A stretch of 64,000 nt of DNA from Corynebacterium sp. ACRPH (GTDB lineage Bacteria > Actinomycetota > Actinomycetes > Mycobacteriales > Mycobacteriaceae): assembly GCF_022347285.1 (NCBI RefSeq), contig NZ_JAKRND010000003.1, positions 110,058 through 174,057 of the forward strand, given 5' to 3'. Within the stretch, counting starts at the first letter, position 1. Each line of letters starts with the position of its first letter. Below the pieces are notes generated by a model, which saw nothing but the letters and a program-made list of their open reading frames with translations, was not told the DNA's origin and searched no databases. Positions 18,391-30,108 of this stretch are shown here, piece after piece. The translations under genes and the position numbers were made by a program.

Positions 18391-19041
18391 ATGATCGTTA
18401 GCTTTGAAGGGGTCGACGGCGCGGGAAAGAACACCCTGGTCACGGCCGTAGAAAAAGAGTTGGTGGAACGCGAGGTGCCGGTCGCGCGCATCGCGTTTCC
18501 GCGATACGAGGAATCCCACCCAGCGATGCTGGCGCGAGAGGCGCTGCACGAGAACCTGGGCGACCTGATCGATTCCGTGCACGGCATGGCCACCCTGTTC
18601 GCCCTCGACCGCGCCGAGATCGGGGCGGAACTGGCGGACTTCGACGCAGATGGCTACGTGATTCTGATCGACCGCTACACCGCCTCTAACGTGGCTTACT
18701 CCGCCGCGCGCGTCAACGGCGACGTGGCTGAGGTCGGCCAGTGGGTTAACCAACTGGAGCAAGAGAAGCTAGGAATCCCGGCACCCGACCTGCAGATCCT
18801 GGTGGACGTCGAGGCGGAGGTGGCCGGGCAGCGCGCCGAGTCGCGCGAGGCCCAGGACCAGTCGCGGGCACGGGATGCCTACGAGCGGGATAGCAGCCTG
18901 CAGGAACGCACCGTCCGTGCCTACCGGGCACTGGCGGAGCAGCAGTGGCTGAGCCCGTGGGTGACAGTCGACAGCACCGGAGACGATTACGAGGCCCGCG
19001 CGGCTAAGGTCGCGGACCTGCTGGAAGAAATGAGAGGATGA
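18391..19041 (+). CDS. tmk: thymidylate kinase
   Basis: This 216-residue P-loop kinase converts dTMP to dTDP. Walker A reads FEGVDGAGKNTL, the DR(Y/H) motif is LIDRYTASNVAYSAA, and the C-terminal domain matches actinobacterial Tmk. The Asn in the P-loop, where most bacteria have Ser or Thr, is odd but similar to other Corynebacteriales, which also deviate there. It begins 2 nt after ahcY and overlaps mtrA by 4 nt (ATGA), so it leads the mtrAB operon as in mycobacteria. Confidence 0.92.
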   Translation: MIVSFEGVDGAGKNTLVTAVEKELVEREVPVARIAFPRYEESHPAMLAREALHENLGDLIDSVHGMATLFALDRAEIGAELADFDADGYVILIDRYTASNVAYSAARVNGDVAEVGQWVNQLEQEKLGIPAPDLQILVDVEAEVAGQRAESREAQDQSRARDAYERDSSLQERTVRAYRALAEQQWLSPWVTVDSTGDDYEARAAKVADLLEEMRG

Positions 19042-19724
19042 CAACCGTGGAAACGAAGATTCTGGTGGTCGACGACGACCCGGCAATCGCGGAAATGCTC
19101 ACCATCGTTCTGCAGGGTGAGGGCTTTCGCACCGTGGTCGTGGGCGACGGCGTAGAGGCTGTGAAGGCCGCGGAGGAACACAACCCGGACCTCATCCTGC
19201 TGGACGTCATGCTGCCCGGAATGAACGGCATTGACGTGTGCAAGGCGATCCGCGAAACCTCCACGGTGCCGATCGTCATGCTGACGGCACGCACCGACAC
19301 CGTGGACGTGGTGCTGGGCCTGGAGTCCGGCGCCGACGACTACGTGCACAAGCCGTTCAAGCCGAAGGAGCTGGTGGCGCGAGTGCGGGCACGCCTGCGC
19401 CGCACCCCCGAGGAGGCCCCTGCGGAGACGATCGAGGTGGCGGACCTGAAGATCGACGTGCCCGGCCACCAGGTGATCCGCGATGGCCAGGAGATCGCGC
19501 TGACCCCGATCGAGTTCGACCTGCTGGTCACGCTGGCCTCCCGCCCGCGCCAGGTGTTCTCTCGCGAGGAGCTGCTGGAGCAGGTGTGGGGCTACCGTAA
19601 ATCCAGCGATACGCGCCTAGTGAACGTCCACATTCAGCGCCTGCGTTCGAAGGTGGAGAAGGACCCGGATGATCCGAAGATCATCCAGACCGTCCGCGGG
19701 ATCGGCTACAAGACCGGCGAATAG
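19038..19724 (+). CDS. mtrA: response regulator MtrA
   Basis: This 228-residue OmpR/PhoB-type regulator has a receiver domain with VVDDDPAI, phosphoacceptor Asp56 (LILLDVMLPGMNG), Thr (VMLTAR) and Lys (HKPFKPKEL), and a C-terminal winged helix with the recognition region SSDTRLVNVHIQRLRSKVE. Family knowledge: MtrA governs cell division, wall hydrolases and osmotic responses in mycobacteria and corynebacteria. Its neighbours mtrB and lpqB make the assignment firm. The start overlaps the tmk stop. Confidence 0.96.
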   Translation: MTTVETKILVVDDDPAIAEMLTIVLQGEGFRTVVVGDGVEAVKAAEEHNPDLILLDVMLPGMNGIDVCKAIRETSTVPIVMLTARTDTVDVVLGLESGADDYVHKPFKPKELVARVRARLRRTPEEAPAETIEVADLKIDVPGHQVIRDGQEIALTPIEFDLLVTLASRPRQVFSREELLEQVWGYRKSSDTRLVNVHIQRLRSKVEKDPDDPKIIQTVRGIGYKTGE

Positions 19725-19730
19725 GTTCTC

Positions 19731-21479
19731 GTGGAGCAGGAACAAGCGAGGGAACAAGCGAGGGCCAAGAAACGCAAGCCAGCCCGCCAAGCACAACCGA
19801 AGGCCCCGGGTTTCCCGCAGAAGGTGCAGGGGAAGACGCTGGCCGCGGGTGCGACGTTCTGGTCCGTGCTGCGCGACTTCTTCCGCCGGCCGCGGGATAC
19901 CTGGCTGCGGCTCATTAATTCGATCCGATTGCGCTGGCAACAGTCCATCCAGCTGCGAGTCATCGGTAGCGTGGTGGCCTCCAGTACTTTCGCATTCCTG
20001 CTCATTGGTTTCCTGCTGGTCGGTTTCCTGAGCCAGCAGCTGCTGGCCACCAAGTTCTCCGAGGCCGTGGACAGCATGGATCGGGCACGCACGGCAGTGG
20101 AAGAGCAGATCAGCGCCACCGACTCTTCCAACCCGGTGTCCGTGCGTCTGACTTCCGCAAGGGCGGTGCTGACGAACCGCTCGCCAGGGGTGGAGCAATC
20201 AAGCGCCCCGGTGTACGACTCGGTGCTCATCGCCTCCAACGCGAGTGATGCGGAAACGCGGATCCCGGACAACATCGACATTCCCGAAAACCTGCGTGAG
20301 TTTGTGCGCCAGGGGCAGGTGGCCTACCAGTATGCCCGCGTAGAAGGGGAAAACGGTAGCTACAAGGCGCTCATCATCGGCAGTCCCGTGTACTCCGACA
20401 TTCCTGGTCTCGAGCTGTACCTGCTGGTTCCGTTGACCTCTGAAGAGGCCACGTTGAACCTCATGCGCGGCCTGCTTATGGCCGGCGGGATCGTCCTGAT
20501 CATTCTGCTGTTGGTGATTGGTTGGGTGTTCTCCCAGCAGATCATCGGCCCGGTCCGCGCGGCCTCGAAGATCGCCGAGAAGCTGGCGGCGGGCCACCTG
20601 CACGAGCGCATGGTTGTGGACGGCCAAGACGAAGTCGCCAGGCTCGCCTACAGCTTCAACGACATGGCGGAGAAACTCTCCACCCAAATTCGCAACCTGG
20701 AAGAATTCGGCTCGCTGCAGCGCCGGTTCACGTCCGACGTTTCCCACGAGCTGCGCACCCCGCTTACGACGGTGCGTATGGCGGCGGACATGATCGAAGA
20801 CAACGCCGACGAGCTCGATCCTCTGACCGCCCGTGCAGCCCACCTGATGACGAAAGAGCTCGACCGCTTCGAGACCCTCCTAGGCGACCTGCTGGAGATC
20901 TCCCGGCACGACGCGGGTGTGGCAAACCTATCCGCTGAAAAGGTAGACGTGCGCGGCGTGGTGCGCTCCGCTCTACAGCAGGTGCGTGCCATCGCCGAGG
21001 AAATCGGCACCGAGTTCAACGTGGACTTGCCGGAAGACCCCGTGATTGTCGCCGTGGACTCGCGCCGCGTGGAGCGCATCCTGCGCAACCTCCTGGCCAA
21101 TGCCGTCGACCACTCGGAAGGAAATCCGATCGACGTGAAGATGGCCATCGGCAAAAACGCGCTGGCAGTCGCCGTCATCGACCACGGAGTGGGGCTAAAA
21201 CCCGGCGAGGAGGAGATGGTCTTTAACCGCTTCTGGCGCTCCGACCCGTCGCGCGAGCGCCGCACGGGCGGCACTGGCTTGGGCCTGGCCATCGCCAAGG
21301 AGGATGCCAATCTGCACGGCGGTCGCCTCGAGGCCATCGGCGAACCCGGCGTGGGCGCGTGCTTCCTGTTGACCCTTCCGCTGGAGCAAGGCCACAAGGT
21401 AAATGCTTCGCCGCTGCCTTTGGCGATGGAGGCTGAGGGCGTCACTACCCAAGAACAAGAAGGGGGCGATGATGAGTAA
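19731..21479 (+). CDS. mtrB: sensor histidine kinase MtrB
   Basis: This 582-residue membrane kinase has a basic N-terminal cytoplasmic extension, TM1 (about residues 78-102), an extracellular sensor region (about 103-250), TM2 with a following HAMP domain, HisKA with phosphoacceptor His at about residue 341 (DVSHELRTPLTTVR), and HATPase_c with NLLANAVDHSEG and GGTGLGLAIAKEDA. It pairs with MtrA and is modulated by LpqB. GTG start 6 nt after mtrA. A 12-bp in-frame tandem duplication (19739-19762) encodes EQAR twice near the N-terminus. Confidence 0.95.
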   Translation: MEQEQAREQARAKKRKPARQAQPKAPGFPQKVQGKTLAAGATFWSVLRDFFRRPRDTWLRLINSIRLRWQQSIQLRVIGSVVASSTFAFLLIGFLLVGFLSQQLLATKFSEAVDSMDRARTAVEEQISATDSSNPVSVRLTSARAVLTNRSPGVEQSSAPVYDSVLIASNASDAETRIPDNIDIPENLREFVRQGQVAYQYARVEGENGSYKALIIGSPVYSDIPGLELYLLVPLTSEEATLNLMRGLLMAGGIVLIILLLVIGWVFSQQIIGPVRAASKIAEKLAAGHLHERMVVDGQDEVARLAYSFNDMAEKLSTQIRNLEEFGSLQRRFTSDVSHELRTPLTTVRMAADMIEDNADELDPLTARAAHLMTKELDRFETLLGDLLEISRHDAGVANLSAEKVDVRGVVRSALQQVRAIAEEIGTEFNVDLPEDPVIVAVDSRRVERILRNLLANAVDHSEGNPIDVKMAIGKNALAVAVIDHGVGLKPGEEEMVFNRFWRSDPSRERRTGGTGLGLAIAKEDANLHGGRLEAIGEPGVGACFLLTLPLEQGHKVNASPLPLAMEAEGVTTQEQEGGDDE

Positions 21480-23223
21480 CAAGACCACAAAGGTCACGAA
21501 GGTCACAAAGGTCAAAAAGGTACTGTCCGCGATGACCGGGCTGGGGCTGCTGGCGTCGTGCTCGACCCTGCCGGACGATACCAACCCCGAGGCGATCTCC
21601 AGCTACGCTCCGGCCCCCAGTGGGCAGGAGGCACCGACCCCGACCGATGGGCAGCCCTCCGACCTGCTGCTGCGCGATTTCTTCACCGCCAGCGCCCACC
21701 CGCTGCGCAACCACCAGGCGGCAAAGAGGTTCCTCACCGGCGGCATGCAGGGGCGGTGGCAGTCCGATGCGCCGACGATGGTGCTGGACCGGATCGACAT
21801 TGCCTCCGACGGTCCGGGCGATGATTTGAAGATCACCTACCGCGTGCGAGGCAACATCGTTGGCACGCTGGGCGTGGGCGGAGTGTTCGACCCGCAGTAC
21901 AGCGCGTTCGAGACCAGCTACGAGATGCAAAACGTCGACGGCCAGTGGCGCATCAGCAACCTGCCGAACGTCGTGGTGCTGGACCGACAGGACTTCGTGG
22001 GCACCTATCGCGCGCGCAACATCTACTTCCCGGACCTCAACGGCCGGGCGCTGGTGCCGGACCGCCGGTGGATCTATACCGGTCAGCAGTCCACCGCCGC
22101 CTCCCTGGTCTCGTTGCTGGTTGCGGGCCCGCAGGATCGTTTAAAGAAGGCGGTGCGAAACCTTATTCCTAAGGACGCCACCGCCCAAGTCTCCAAGGAC
22201 GACGAGGGAGACCCCGCCGTACACTTCACCGGCCTGCAGGAGCTATCCGCTGATGCGCGCCGGCTGCTGGCGGCGCAGGTGGTGTGGACGCTGGCGGGAT
22301 CCGAAGTCCGTGGACCCTATGAGCTCACGGCGGATGGCACACCCATGAGCGATGACATGCATGGCAAGTGGCTGGTGCAGGACCTTTCTCAATACGACCC
22401 GAACGTGCAGGTGCAGGCGCCGCTGCGAGCCGTCTCCGGTGGCGACATCTATCAGCAGGACGGGACGCGGGCGAAGAAACTGGAGGGATGGCTATCACAA
22501 CAGTATGTCGAGTCCGTGGCGCTAAGCCCGCGGGACGAAATCTTCGCGGCCGTGACCGGGCGGGGCGATGCACCACGCCAACTGATGATCGGGGCGAAGG
22601 GGGATCAGCCGGTGAGCTCCGTGCAGGCGGATTCGCTGACTCGCCCGACCTGGGGCCTGGATGCCACATCGGCCTACGTAGTGGCCGATGGTGAGCGGAT
22701 CACGGAGATCACTCGCGACCCGGAGACCGGCGCGGTGGGGGAGCGGCAGGTGGATAGCTCCACAATGAGAATGGTCGACGGGAACGAGAAGCGCATCAGC
22801 GTTTTCCGCGTATCGCACGACGGCGCCCGCGCTGTGATGATCGTGAACGGACGGGTGTACGTGGTGACATTGGAGACAACCGACGATGGCACGAAGCGGC
22901 TGGGTGCGCCGGTGGAGATCGGCCACGCCGTGGGGGATACCGCGGTCAGCGCCGACTGGTCAGATGACGGGTCCGTGCTAGTGGGCACGCGCGCCAATGA
23001 CGCCCCAGTGTGGGATATCGAGGTTGATGGGTCCTATTCGCAGCAGATCACGGGCCGCAACCTTTCCGCCCCGGTGGTGTCGGTGGCCACGGACGGGAGC
23101 AAGATTTACGTCACGGACGCGAATGCGTTGATGCAGTTCGACATCACCTCCGAGGAGTCGCGCTTCTGGCGCGAAGTGCCGACCATGCAAGGAAAGCGGG
23201 CAACCCCGGTACTGGCCGACTAA
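21469..23223 (+). CDS. lpqB: lipoprotein LpqB
   Basis: This protein of about 584 residues is the third component of the MtrAB system. Its signal peptide has an unusually repetitive basic n-region (KTTKVTKVTKVKKV), a short hydrophobic core and a lipobox LLASC, predicting an outer-face lipoprotein. The mature part contains a GerMN-like region (SLVSLLVAGPQDRLKKAVRNLIP) and a C-terminal beta-propeller-like half. Family knowledge: LpqB binds the extracellular domain of MtrB and tunes MtrA phosphorylation. ATG at 21469 (or 21472) follows AGAAGGGGG and overlaps the mtrB stop. Confidence 0.93.
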   Translation: MMSNKTTKVTKVTKVKKVLSAMTGLGLLASCSTLPDDTNPEAISSYAPAPSGQEAPTPTDGQPSDLLLRDFFTASAHPLRNHQAAKRFLTGGMQGRWQSDAPTMVLDRIDIASDGPGDDLKITYRVRGNIVGTLGVGGVFDPQYSAFETSYEMQNVDGQWRISNLPNVVVLDRQDFVGTYRARNIYFPDLNGRALVPDRRWIYTGQQSTAASLVSLLVAGPQDRLKKAVRNLIPKDATAQVSKDDEGDPAVHFTGLQELSADARRLLAAQVVWTLAGSEVRGPYELTADGTPMSDDMHGKWLVQDLSQYDPNVQVQAPLRAVSGGDIYQQDGTRAKKLEGWLSQQYVESVALSPRDEIFAAVTGRGDAPRQLMIGAKGDQPVSSVQADSLTRPTWGLDATSAYVVADGERITEITRDPETGAVGERQVDSSTMRMVDGNEKRISVFRVSHDGARAVMIVNGRVYVVTLETTDDGTKRLGAPVEIGHAVGDTAVSADWSDDGSVLVGTRANDAPVWDIEVDGSYSQQITGRNLSAPVVSVATDGSKIYVTDANALMQFDITSEESRFWREVPTMQGKRATPVLAD

Positions 23224-23228
23224 GCTGA

Positions 23229-23921
23229 GTGCCCGTGGGGATTAAGGGGGATCTCGGTGCGCTCGGTGCGCTCGCGGGGCTGGTGTGGCGGGCGGACTGC
23301 GTGTGCTGCGGGGCGGTGACCGGCGGGCAGCTGTGCGAGGCCTGCGGGCTCCAGCTGATGCAGCGTTGGCAGCGCTGGCAGCCGCGGGTGGCGGCAGTGC
23401 CGGTTTTCGCCGCCGGGGTGTACGGCGGCGCGCGGCGGATGCTGATCCTCAGCGCCAAGGAGCGGTTGCGCCCGGCGGCCATTGACGTGGCCGGCCGAGT
23501 ACTGGCCGCCGGGATTCTGCACGTCAGCGGTCTGGGTTTGGTGCCGGACCCGCGGTTGGGGCGGGTGGTGCTGGTGCCCGCCCCGACCCGCAAATCGGCC
23601 GCGCGAAAGCGTGGTGGGGACATCGTTACCCGCTTCTGCCAGGCCGCCGCGGCGCTGTATCCCGGGGTGGAGGTGCACCCGGTGGCGTGGCTGAGCGAGG
23701 CGAGTGTGGATTCGGTGGGGCTGGACCGCCACCAACGGCGCGAAAACGTGGCCAGCAGCATCCGTTTCGACCCGGCGGCTATCGGGCGATTACGCGGGGT
23801 GGGGGAGGTCGTGATCGTGGATGACGTGTGCACTACGGGCGCGACAACAGCGCAGTTTGCGCTGGCTCTGACGGCGCGGGGAGTGCGGCCGCGATTGGCG
23901 CTGGTATTGGCTGGCGCATAG
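23229..23921 (+). CDS. ComF-family phosphoribosyltransferase-like protein
   Basis: This 230-residue protein has an N-terminal zinc-ribbon (CVCCGAVTGGQLCEACG) and a C-terminal phosphoribosyltransferase fold with the PRPP loop VVIVDDVCTTGATTAQ. It is the actinobacterial ComF homologue that follows lpqB (Rv3242c position). ComF functions with ComFA in DNA uptake in Bacillus, but the role here is not established. A TAAGCT box (23221-23226) lies 8 nt before an in-frame GTG at 23235 with no Shine-Dalgarno, so the real start may be 23235. Confidence 0.87.
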   Translation: MPVGIKGDLGALGALAGLVWRADCVCCGAVTGGQLCEACGLQLMQRWQRWQPRVAAVPVFAAGVYGGARRMLILSAKERLRPAAIDVAGRVLAAGILHVSGLGLVPDPRLGRVVLVPAPTRKSAARKRGGDIVTRFCQAAAALYPGVEVHPVAWLSEASVDSVGLDRHQRRENVASSIRFDPAAIGRLRGVGEVVIVDDVCTTGATTAQFALALTARGVRPRLALVLAGA

Positions 23922-24051
23922 ATCACATAAATAAGGGGTATATGCACAAGTGCAGCAACGGCGATAGGTAGACTAGGAATTGGAACGATCGCCGTTGGAA
24001 GGTGGGTAATCCGGCCCGATTCTGGCGGTGAATGACTTTGGAGGTTGAGCA

Positions 24052-24744
24052 ATGTCGACCGGCAAAAACTCGTCCGACTTTGGCAACGAGGAACTTGCTG
24101 CACCCGAGGCAGGCGTAGAGATCACTGGGCGCAACGTTGAGGTGCCGGAGCACTTCGCAGACCGCGTCAAGGGCAAGCTCGCGAAGATCGAGCGTCTGGA
24201 CCCGACCCTCACGTTCTTCCACGTGGAGCTGCAGCACGAGCCCAACCCGCGCCGTGGTGACCAGCAGGATCGCCTGCAGATCACCGCAACCGGCAAGGGC
24301 CACATCGCTCGCGCAGAGGCTAAGGAAGACTCCTTCTACGCTGCCCTCGAGGTCGCAATTGGCCGCATGGAGCGTTCCCTGCGCAAGGTGAAGGCACGTC
24401 GCAAGATCGCCCGTTCCGGCCACCGCGCTCCGATGTCTATGGGCGAGGCAGCTGCCAGCCTGGTGGAAGAGGCACAGCCGCAGGCGGAGACCAAGCCGGA
24501 CGAGGTCGGCCCGTACGACGTCGACCCCTACGAGGATCAGTTCAAGCCCGGCCAGATCGTGCGTAAGAAGGTGCACAAGGCCGCTCCGATCAGCGTTGAC
24601 CAGGCGCTGAGCGAGATGGAGCTCGTGGGCCACGACTTCTTCCTGTTCATCAACGAGGAGACCGGCCAGCCGTCCGTGGTGTACCGTCGCCATGCTTTCG
24701 ACTACGGCCTGATCACCCTGGAAGAGAAGGACGCAGAGAAGTAA
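24052..24744 (+). CDS. hpf: ribosome hibernation promoting factor, long form
   Basis: This 230-residue protein has an N-terminal S30AE/RHF domain (ITGRNVEVPEHFADRVKGKLAKIERLD) that occupies the tRNA/mRNA channel of the 30S subunit. An acidic linker and a C-terminal dimerisation domain (KAAPISVDQALSEMELVGHDFFLFINEETG) follow, the long form that makes 100S dimers in other bacteria. ATG at 24052 follows GGAGG. The 130-nt leader is relatively AT-rich, and a terminator follows the gene, so hpf appears monocistronic. Confidence 0.94.
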   Translation: MSTGKNSSDFGNEELAAPEAGVEITGRNVEVPEHFADRVKGKLAKIERLDPTLTFFHVELQHEPNPRRGDQQDRLQITATGKGHIARAEAKEDSFYAALEVAIGRMERSLRKVKARRKIARSGHRAPMSMGEAAASLVEEAQPQAETKPDEVGPYDVDPYEDQFKPGQIVRKKVHKAAPISVDQALSEMELVGHDFFLFINEETGQPSVVYRRHAFDYGLITLEEKDAEK

Positions 24745-24776
24745 CCCCTTTCTCTAATCCGTCTTCAACCCATCAG

Positions 24777-24813
24777 TCGGCTCCCGCGACTAACCCGTGG
24801 GGGCCGGCTTTTT
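24777..24813 (+). terminator. rho-independent terminator after hpf
   Basis: A GC-rich imperfect stem (GTCGGCTCCCGCG paired with CGTGGGGGCCGGC) is followed by TTTTTA, 30-40 nt after the hpf stop. Confidence 0.75.
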
Positions 24814-24927
24814 ATGCCCGGACTTGCCGGGTGTAGTTGCCCCCGGCCTTGGGGGTGGGGGTAGGATTATCCGAAGCCGACAAATTAGCTAACCAGTTTT
24901 AGAAATTGAGCAAAGGACAGCATCAGC

Positions 24928-27531
<2,604 letters not shown>

Positions 27532-27534
27532 GAG

Positions 27535-28035
27535 CTAGATCAAGCTGAGGCTATCGATCGCCCAGACCTTGACCCCGCGCCGTGCGGAGCTGTGCAGTTG
27601 ATGCAGCTCCGCGCGGCGCTTTTGCGTGTGCTGCGACATGCTGCCCGCAATCGCCCGCACCCGATCGCCCATTTGCACCGATGCGCAAAAGCGAACACAG
27701 TCGCCCGCGCTGGGCTGGATGTGCAGGCTTATTATTGACGCCCCCTTCTCCACCCGCCCACTCGTCGGTTCCGGCCGCACGTGCCGGCGGACGCGCAGTT
27801 GCTCTAGCACCCGTTCGCCGAAGGGCGCGCGGCGCAAATGATCGATCGGACGGCGCCCCTCCAAAGCCTCCAGCCACATTTTTACGATCTGCGCGATGCG
27901 CCGGGGCGGTGGGGTGTTGGCGTCCCGAAAAGAATCAGTGACCTCCTCCTCGGTGACCTGCACCGCGACGGCCGGGGTGGGTGGGCGCAGGAACACGAAG
28001 TCCGGAAGTGGGCGCGTGGAAGTTGAAGTGGTCAC
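27535..28035 (-). CDS. Rv3235-family protein
   Basis: This conserved actinobacterial protein of 166 residues has a proline-rich N-terminus (RPLPDFVFLRPPTPAVAVQ), a helical segment (RRIAQIVKMWLEALEGRRPIDHLRR) and a C-terminal beta-rich part. The ARPIDHL-type stretch and the position next to secA are characteristic of the family. Function unknown; it is small, soluble and without catalytic motifs. Confidence 0.78.
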   Translation of the reverse strand: MTTSTSTRPLPDFVFLRPPTPAVAVQVTEEEVTDSFRDANTPPPRRIAQIVKMWLEALEGRRPIDHLRRAPFGERVLEQLRVRRHVRPEPTSGRVEKGASIISLHIQPSAGDCVRFCASVQMGDRVRAIAGSMSQHTQKRRAELHQLHSSARRGVKVWAIDSLSLI

Positions 28036-28171
28036 GAAAGAAAATCCCCCTGTTGTTCATGCCAGTGATGCCGTACGGTGCGTTCCCCCGAAGGCGCCAT
28101 ACGGGCATAACTATAGCGAAGTGCGCGCCCCGCGGGGCGCCGGAGGGCGAAAAGATGGCAGAATATAGGGC

Positions 28172-28582
28172 ATGCGTGGACTAGTAGTTGATTATTGCGG
28201 AGTGTTGGACGGCGCCGAGGAAGACCGCAGGCGGTGGCGCAAGCTGCTGTCGGCGGCGCGAGCGGAGGGCATTGCCACGGCGATTCTTTCCAACGACCCG
28301 GGCGGGGCGGGCGCGGCCCCCATCCGTACGTGGCTGGAGGGCGGCTACGTGGATGCCGTGGTGCTGTCCGGCGAGGTGGGCGCGGAGAAGCCCTCGGAGG
28401 AGATCTTCCGCATTACCGCCGACCGCCTGGACCTGCCGCAGCAGGATCTGGTGCTGGTGGACGACAACATCCTGAACATCCGCGGCGCCGTGGATGCCGG
28501 CCTGATTGGCATTTACTACCAGCAGTTCGACCGCGCGGTGGTGGAGATCACCGGCGTGTTTGAGCTGGAGGGGGAGTTTTAA
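28172..28582 (+). CDS. HAD-like hydrolase family protein
   Basis: This 136-residue protein lacks a cap domain. Motif I reads VVDYCGVLD, so the first Asp is kept but the second is Cys, as in the HAD group reading DFGGV. Motif II is AILSNDP, the conserved Lys is in AEKPSEEIF, and motif IV is LVLVDDN. Loss of the second motif-I Asp makes ordinary phosphatase activity uncertain. There is no Shine-Dalgarno; a CAGAAT/GAATAT box ends 5-7 nt before the ATG, compatible with a leaderless mRNA. The DUF6912 gene follows after 3 nt. Confidence 0.82.
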   Translation: MRGLVVDYCGVLDGAEEDRRRWRKLLSAARAEGIATAILSNDPGGAGAAPIRTWLEGGYVDAVVLSGEVGAEKPSEEIFRITADRLDLPQQDLVLVDDNILNIRGAVDAGLIGIYYQQFDRAVVEITGVFELEGEF

Positions 28583-28585
28583 ACC

Positions 28586-29092
28586 ATGCTGGTGTACATT
28601 CCCGCGACCTTTGACATGCTGGGCACCCTCGCGGAGCAGGGGGAACACCCGGTGCGCTCTGCGGTTGGCTTTGCTCTGACCCCGGCGGTGCGGGAGTTTT
28701 ACACCGGCGGCGACGAGGAGGAGCTGGCGTACACGGCCTTCCTGGATTCCGCACGGGCCTCGCTGCGCCTGCTCAGCGCGGGCGGGGAGGAGCGCTTCCC
28801 GCACCGGCGCGTGGTGATCAGCGCGGAGATCGACGACTCTGCGGTGTCGCTGGCGCCGGCCGACGGTGAGTCCGTGGTGCGGCTGGACCCGGCCGTTGTG
28901 AAGGTGCAGCAGTTGTTGGCGATCCATGTTGATGACGCCGACGCGGAGGCCGCCACGGCGAAGGCGATCGAGTGCATAGACGCAGCTGACTTGGGGGATG
29001 AGGACGCGGAGTTCGCGCTGGGGGACTGCGAAGACAACCTGATGAGCTGGTACGACGCGAAGGAGCTGCCGTTCCTGGTGGATTTGATGTAG
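28586..29092 (+). CDS. DUF6912-type conserved actinobacterial protein
   Basis: This acidic protein of 168 residues begins MLVYIPATFDMLGTLAEQGE and contains AVGFALTPAVREFYTGGDEEELAYTAF, the conserved start of this actinobacterial family. No catalytic residues are recognisable and the function is unknown. It is coupled to the HAD gene and convergent with rsgA, separated by only 8 nt. Confidence 0.75.
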   Translation: MLVYIPATFDMLGTLAEQGEHPVRSAVGFALTPAVREFYTGGDEEELAYTAFLDSARASLRLLSAGGEERFPHRRVVISAEIDDSAVSLAPADGESVVRLDPAVVKVQQLLAIHVDDADAEAATAKAIECIDAADLGDEDAEFALGDCEDNLMSWYDAKELPFLVDLM

Positions 29093-29100
29093 CGGGTTAG

Positions 29101-30108
29101 CTACATTTCCCACTCGTTGTTGCTACGCAGGGCCTCCAGCAGGCGGCGGATCGCGGTGACGCGCCGGGCGGACGCGCCGGTGAGGGTATCCAGGGCGCAC
29201 TCCGGGTCGGCGGGCGGACCCATGTGGGTGCAGCCGCGGGGGCAGTCTTCGGTGACTTCGCGGAGGTCTTCGAAGACGTCCACAACGGTGTCCGGGTCGA
29301 CGTGTGCGAGCCCCAGGCTGCGGATGCCAGGGGTGTCGATGATCCAGCCGCCCGCGGGCAACTGGAGCGCGACGGACTGGGTGGAGGTGTGGCGGCCCTT
29401 GCCCACCCCGCTGACTTCCCCGGTGGCGCGTTCTGCGTCGGGGATGAGGCGGTTAAACAGGGTGGATTTGCCCACCCCGGAGTGGCCGACGAGGGCGCTG
29501 ACCTTGCCGGTGATGTGCTCGCTGAGTTCGTCCAGGGAGTCGCTGACGCCGGTGGTGAGGACCTCTACGTCGAGATCGCGGAACTCGGCGGCGAAGGCGC
29601 TGGGGTCGGCGAGGTCGGATTTGGTGAGGCAGACCAGCGGGGTGAGGCCGCCGACGAAGGCGGCGATGAGGGCGCGCTCCACGAAGCCGGTGCGCGGCGG
29701 CGGGTCGGCCACAGCGCTGACGATCAGCAGGTAGTCCGCATTGGCCACGACGATCCGTTCGAAAGAGTCCGTGTCGTCCGCAGTGCGGCGCAGAATGGAG
29801 GTGCGGTCCTCGAGCCGCACGATGCGCGCTAGGGTGTCCTTCTTGCCGGAGGTATCGCCGACCACACCGACGTGGTCACCGACGACCACGTTGGTGCGTC
29901 CCATCTCGCGGGCACGCATGCAGGTGACGAGGGTGCCGTCTTCGTCCAACACCACGCCCCAGCGGCCGCGGTCCTTGGAGACGACCATGCCCCGCTTGGC
30001 GTTTCTATGGCTCGGCCGATCCTTCGTCCGTGGGCGGGAGCCCTTGCCGGGGCGGACGCGGACATCGGATTCGTCCCAGTGATGGGCGTTGCTGTGCCTT
30101 CGCCCCAT
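29101..30108 (-). CDS. rsgA: ribosome small-subunit-dependent GTPase A
   Basis: This 335-residue protein assists late 30S maturation. It has an N-terminal OB-fold, then a circularly permuted GTPase with motifs in the order G4 (TKSD), G1 (GHSGVGKSTLFN), G2/G3 (DTPG), and a C-terminal zinc-binding region (CPRGCTHMG preceded by an upstream Cys/His pattern). It directly follows aroA on the minus strand with abutting codons, so the two are co-transcribed. Confidence 0.93.
   Translation of the reverse strand: MGRRHSNAHHWDESDVRVRPGKGSRPRTKDRPSHRNAKRGMVVSKDRGRWGVVLDEDGTLVTCMRAREMGRTNVVVGDHVGVVGDTSGKKDTLARIVRLEDRTSILRRTADDTDSFERIVVANADYLLIVSAVADPPPRTGFVERALIAAFVGGLTPLVCLTKSDLADPSAFAAEFRDLDVEVLTTGVSDSLDELSEHITGKVSALVGHSGVGKSTLFNRLIPDAERATGEVSGVGKGRHTSTQSVALQLPAGGWIIDTPGIRSLGLAHVDPDTVVDVFEDLREVTEDCPRGCTHMGPPADPECALDTLTGASARRVTAIRRLLEALRSNNEWEM

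Noticed and set aside
23970..24010. SigH promoter in front of hpf (GGAATT ... GTTGGAA)
   Set aside because: The spacing between the GGAA and GTT elements is about 14 nt, too short for SigH promoters.
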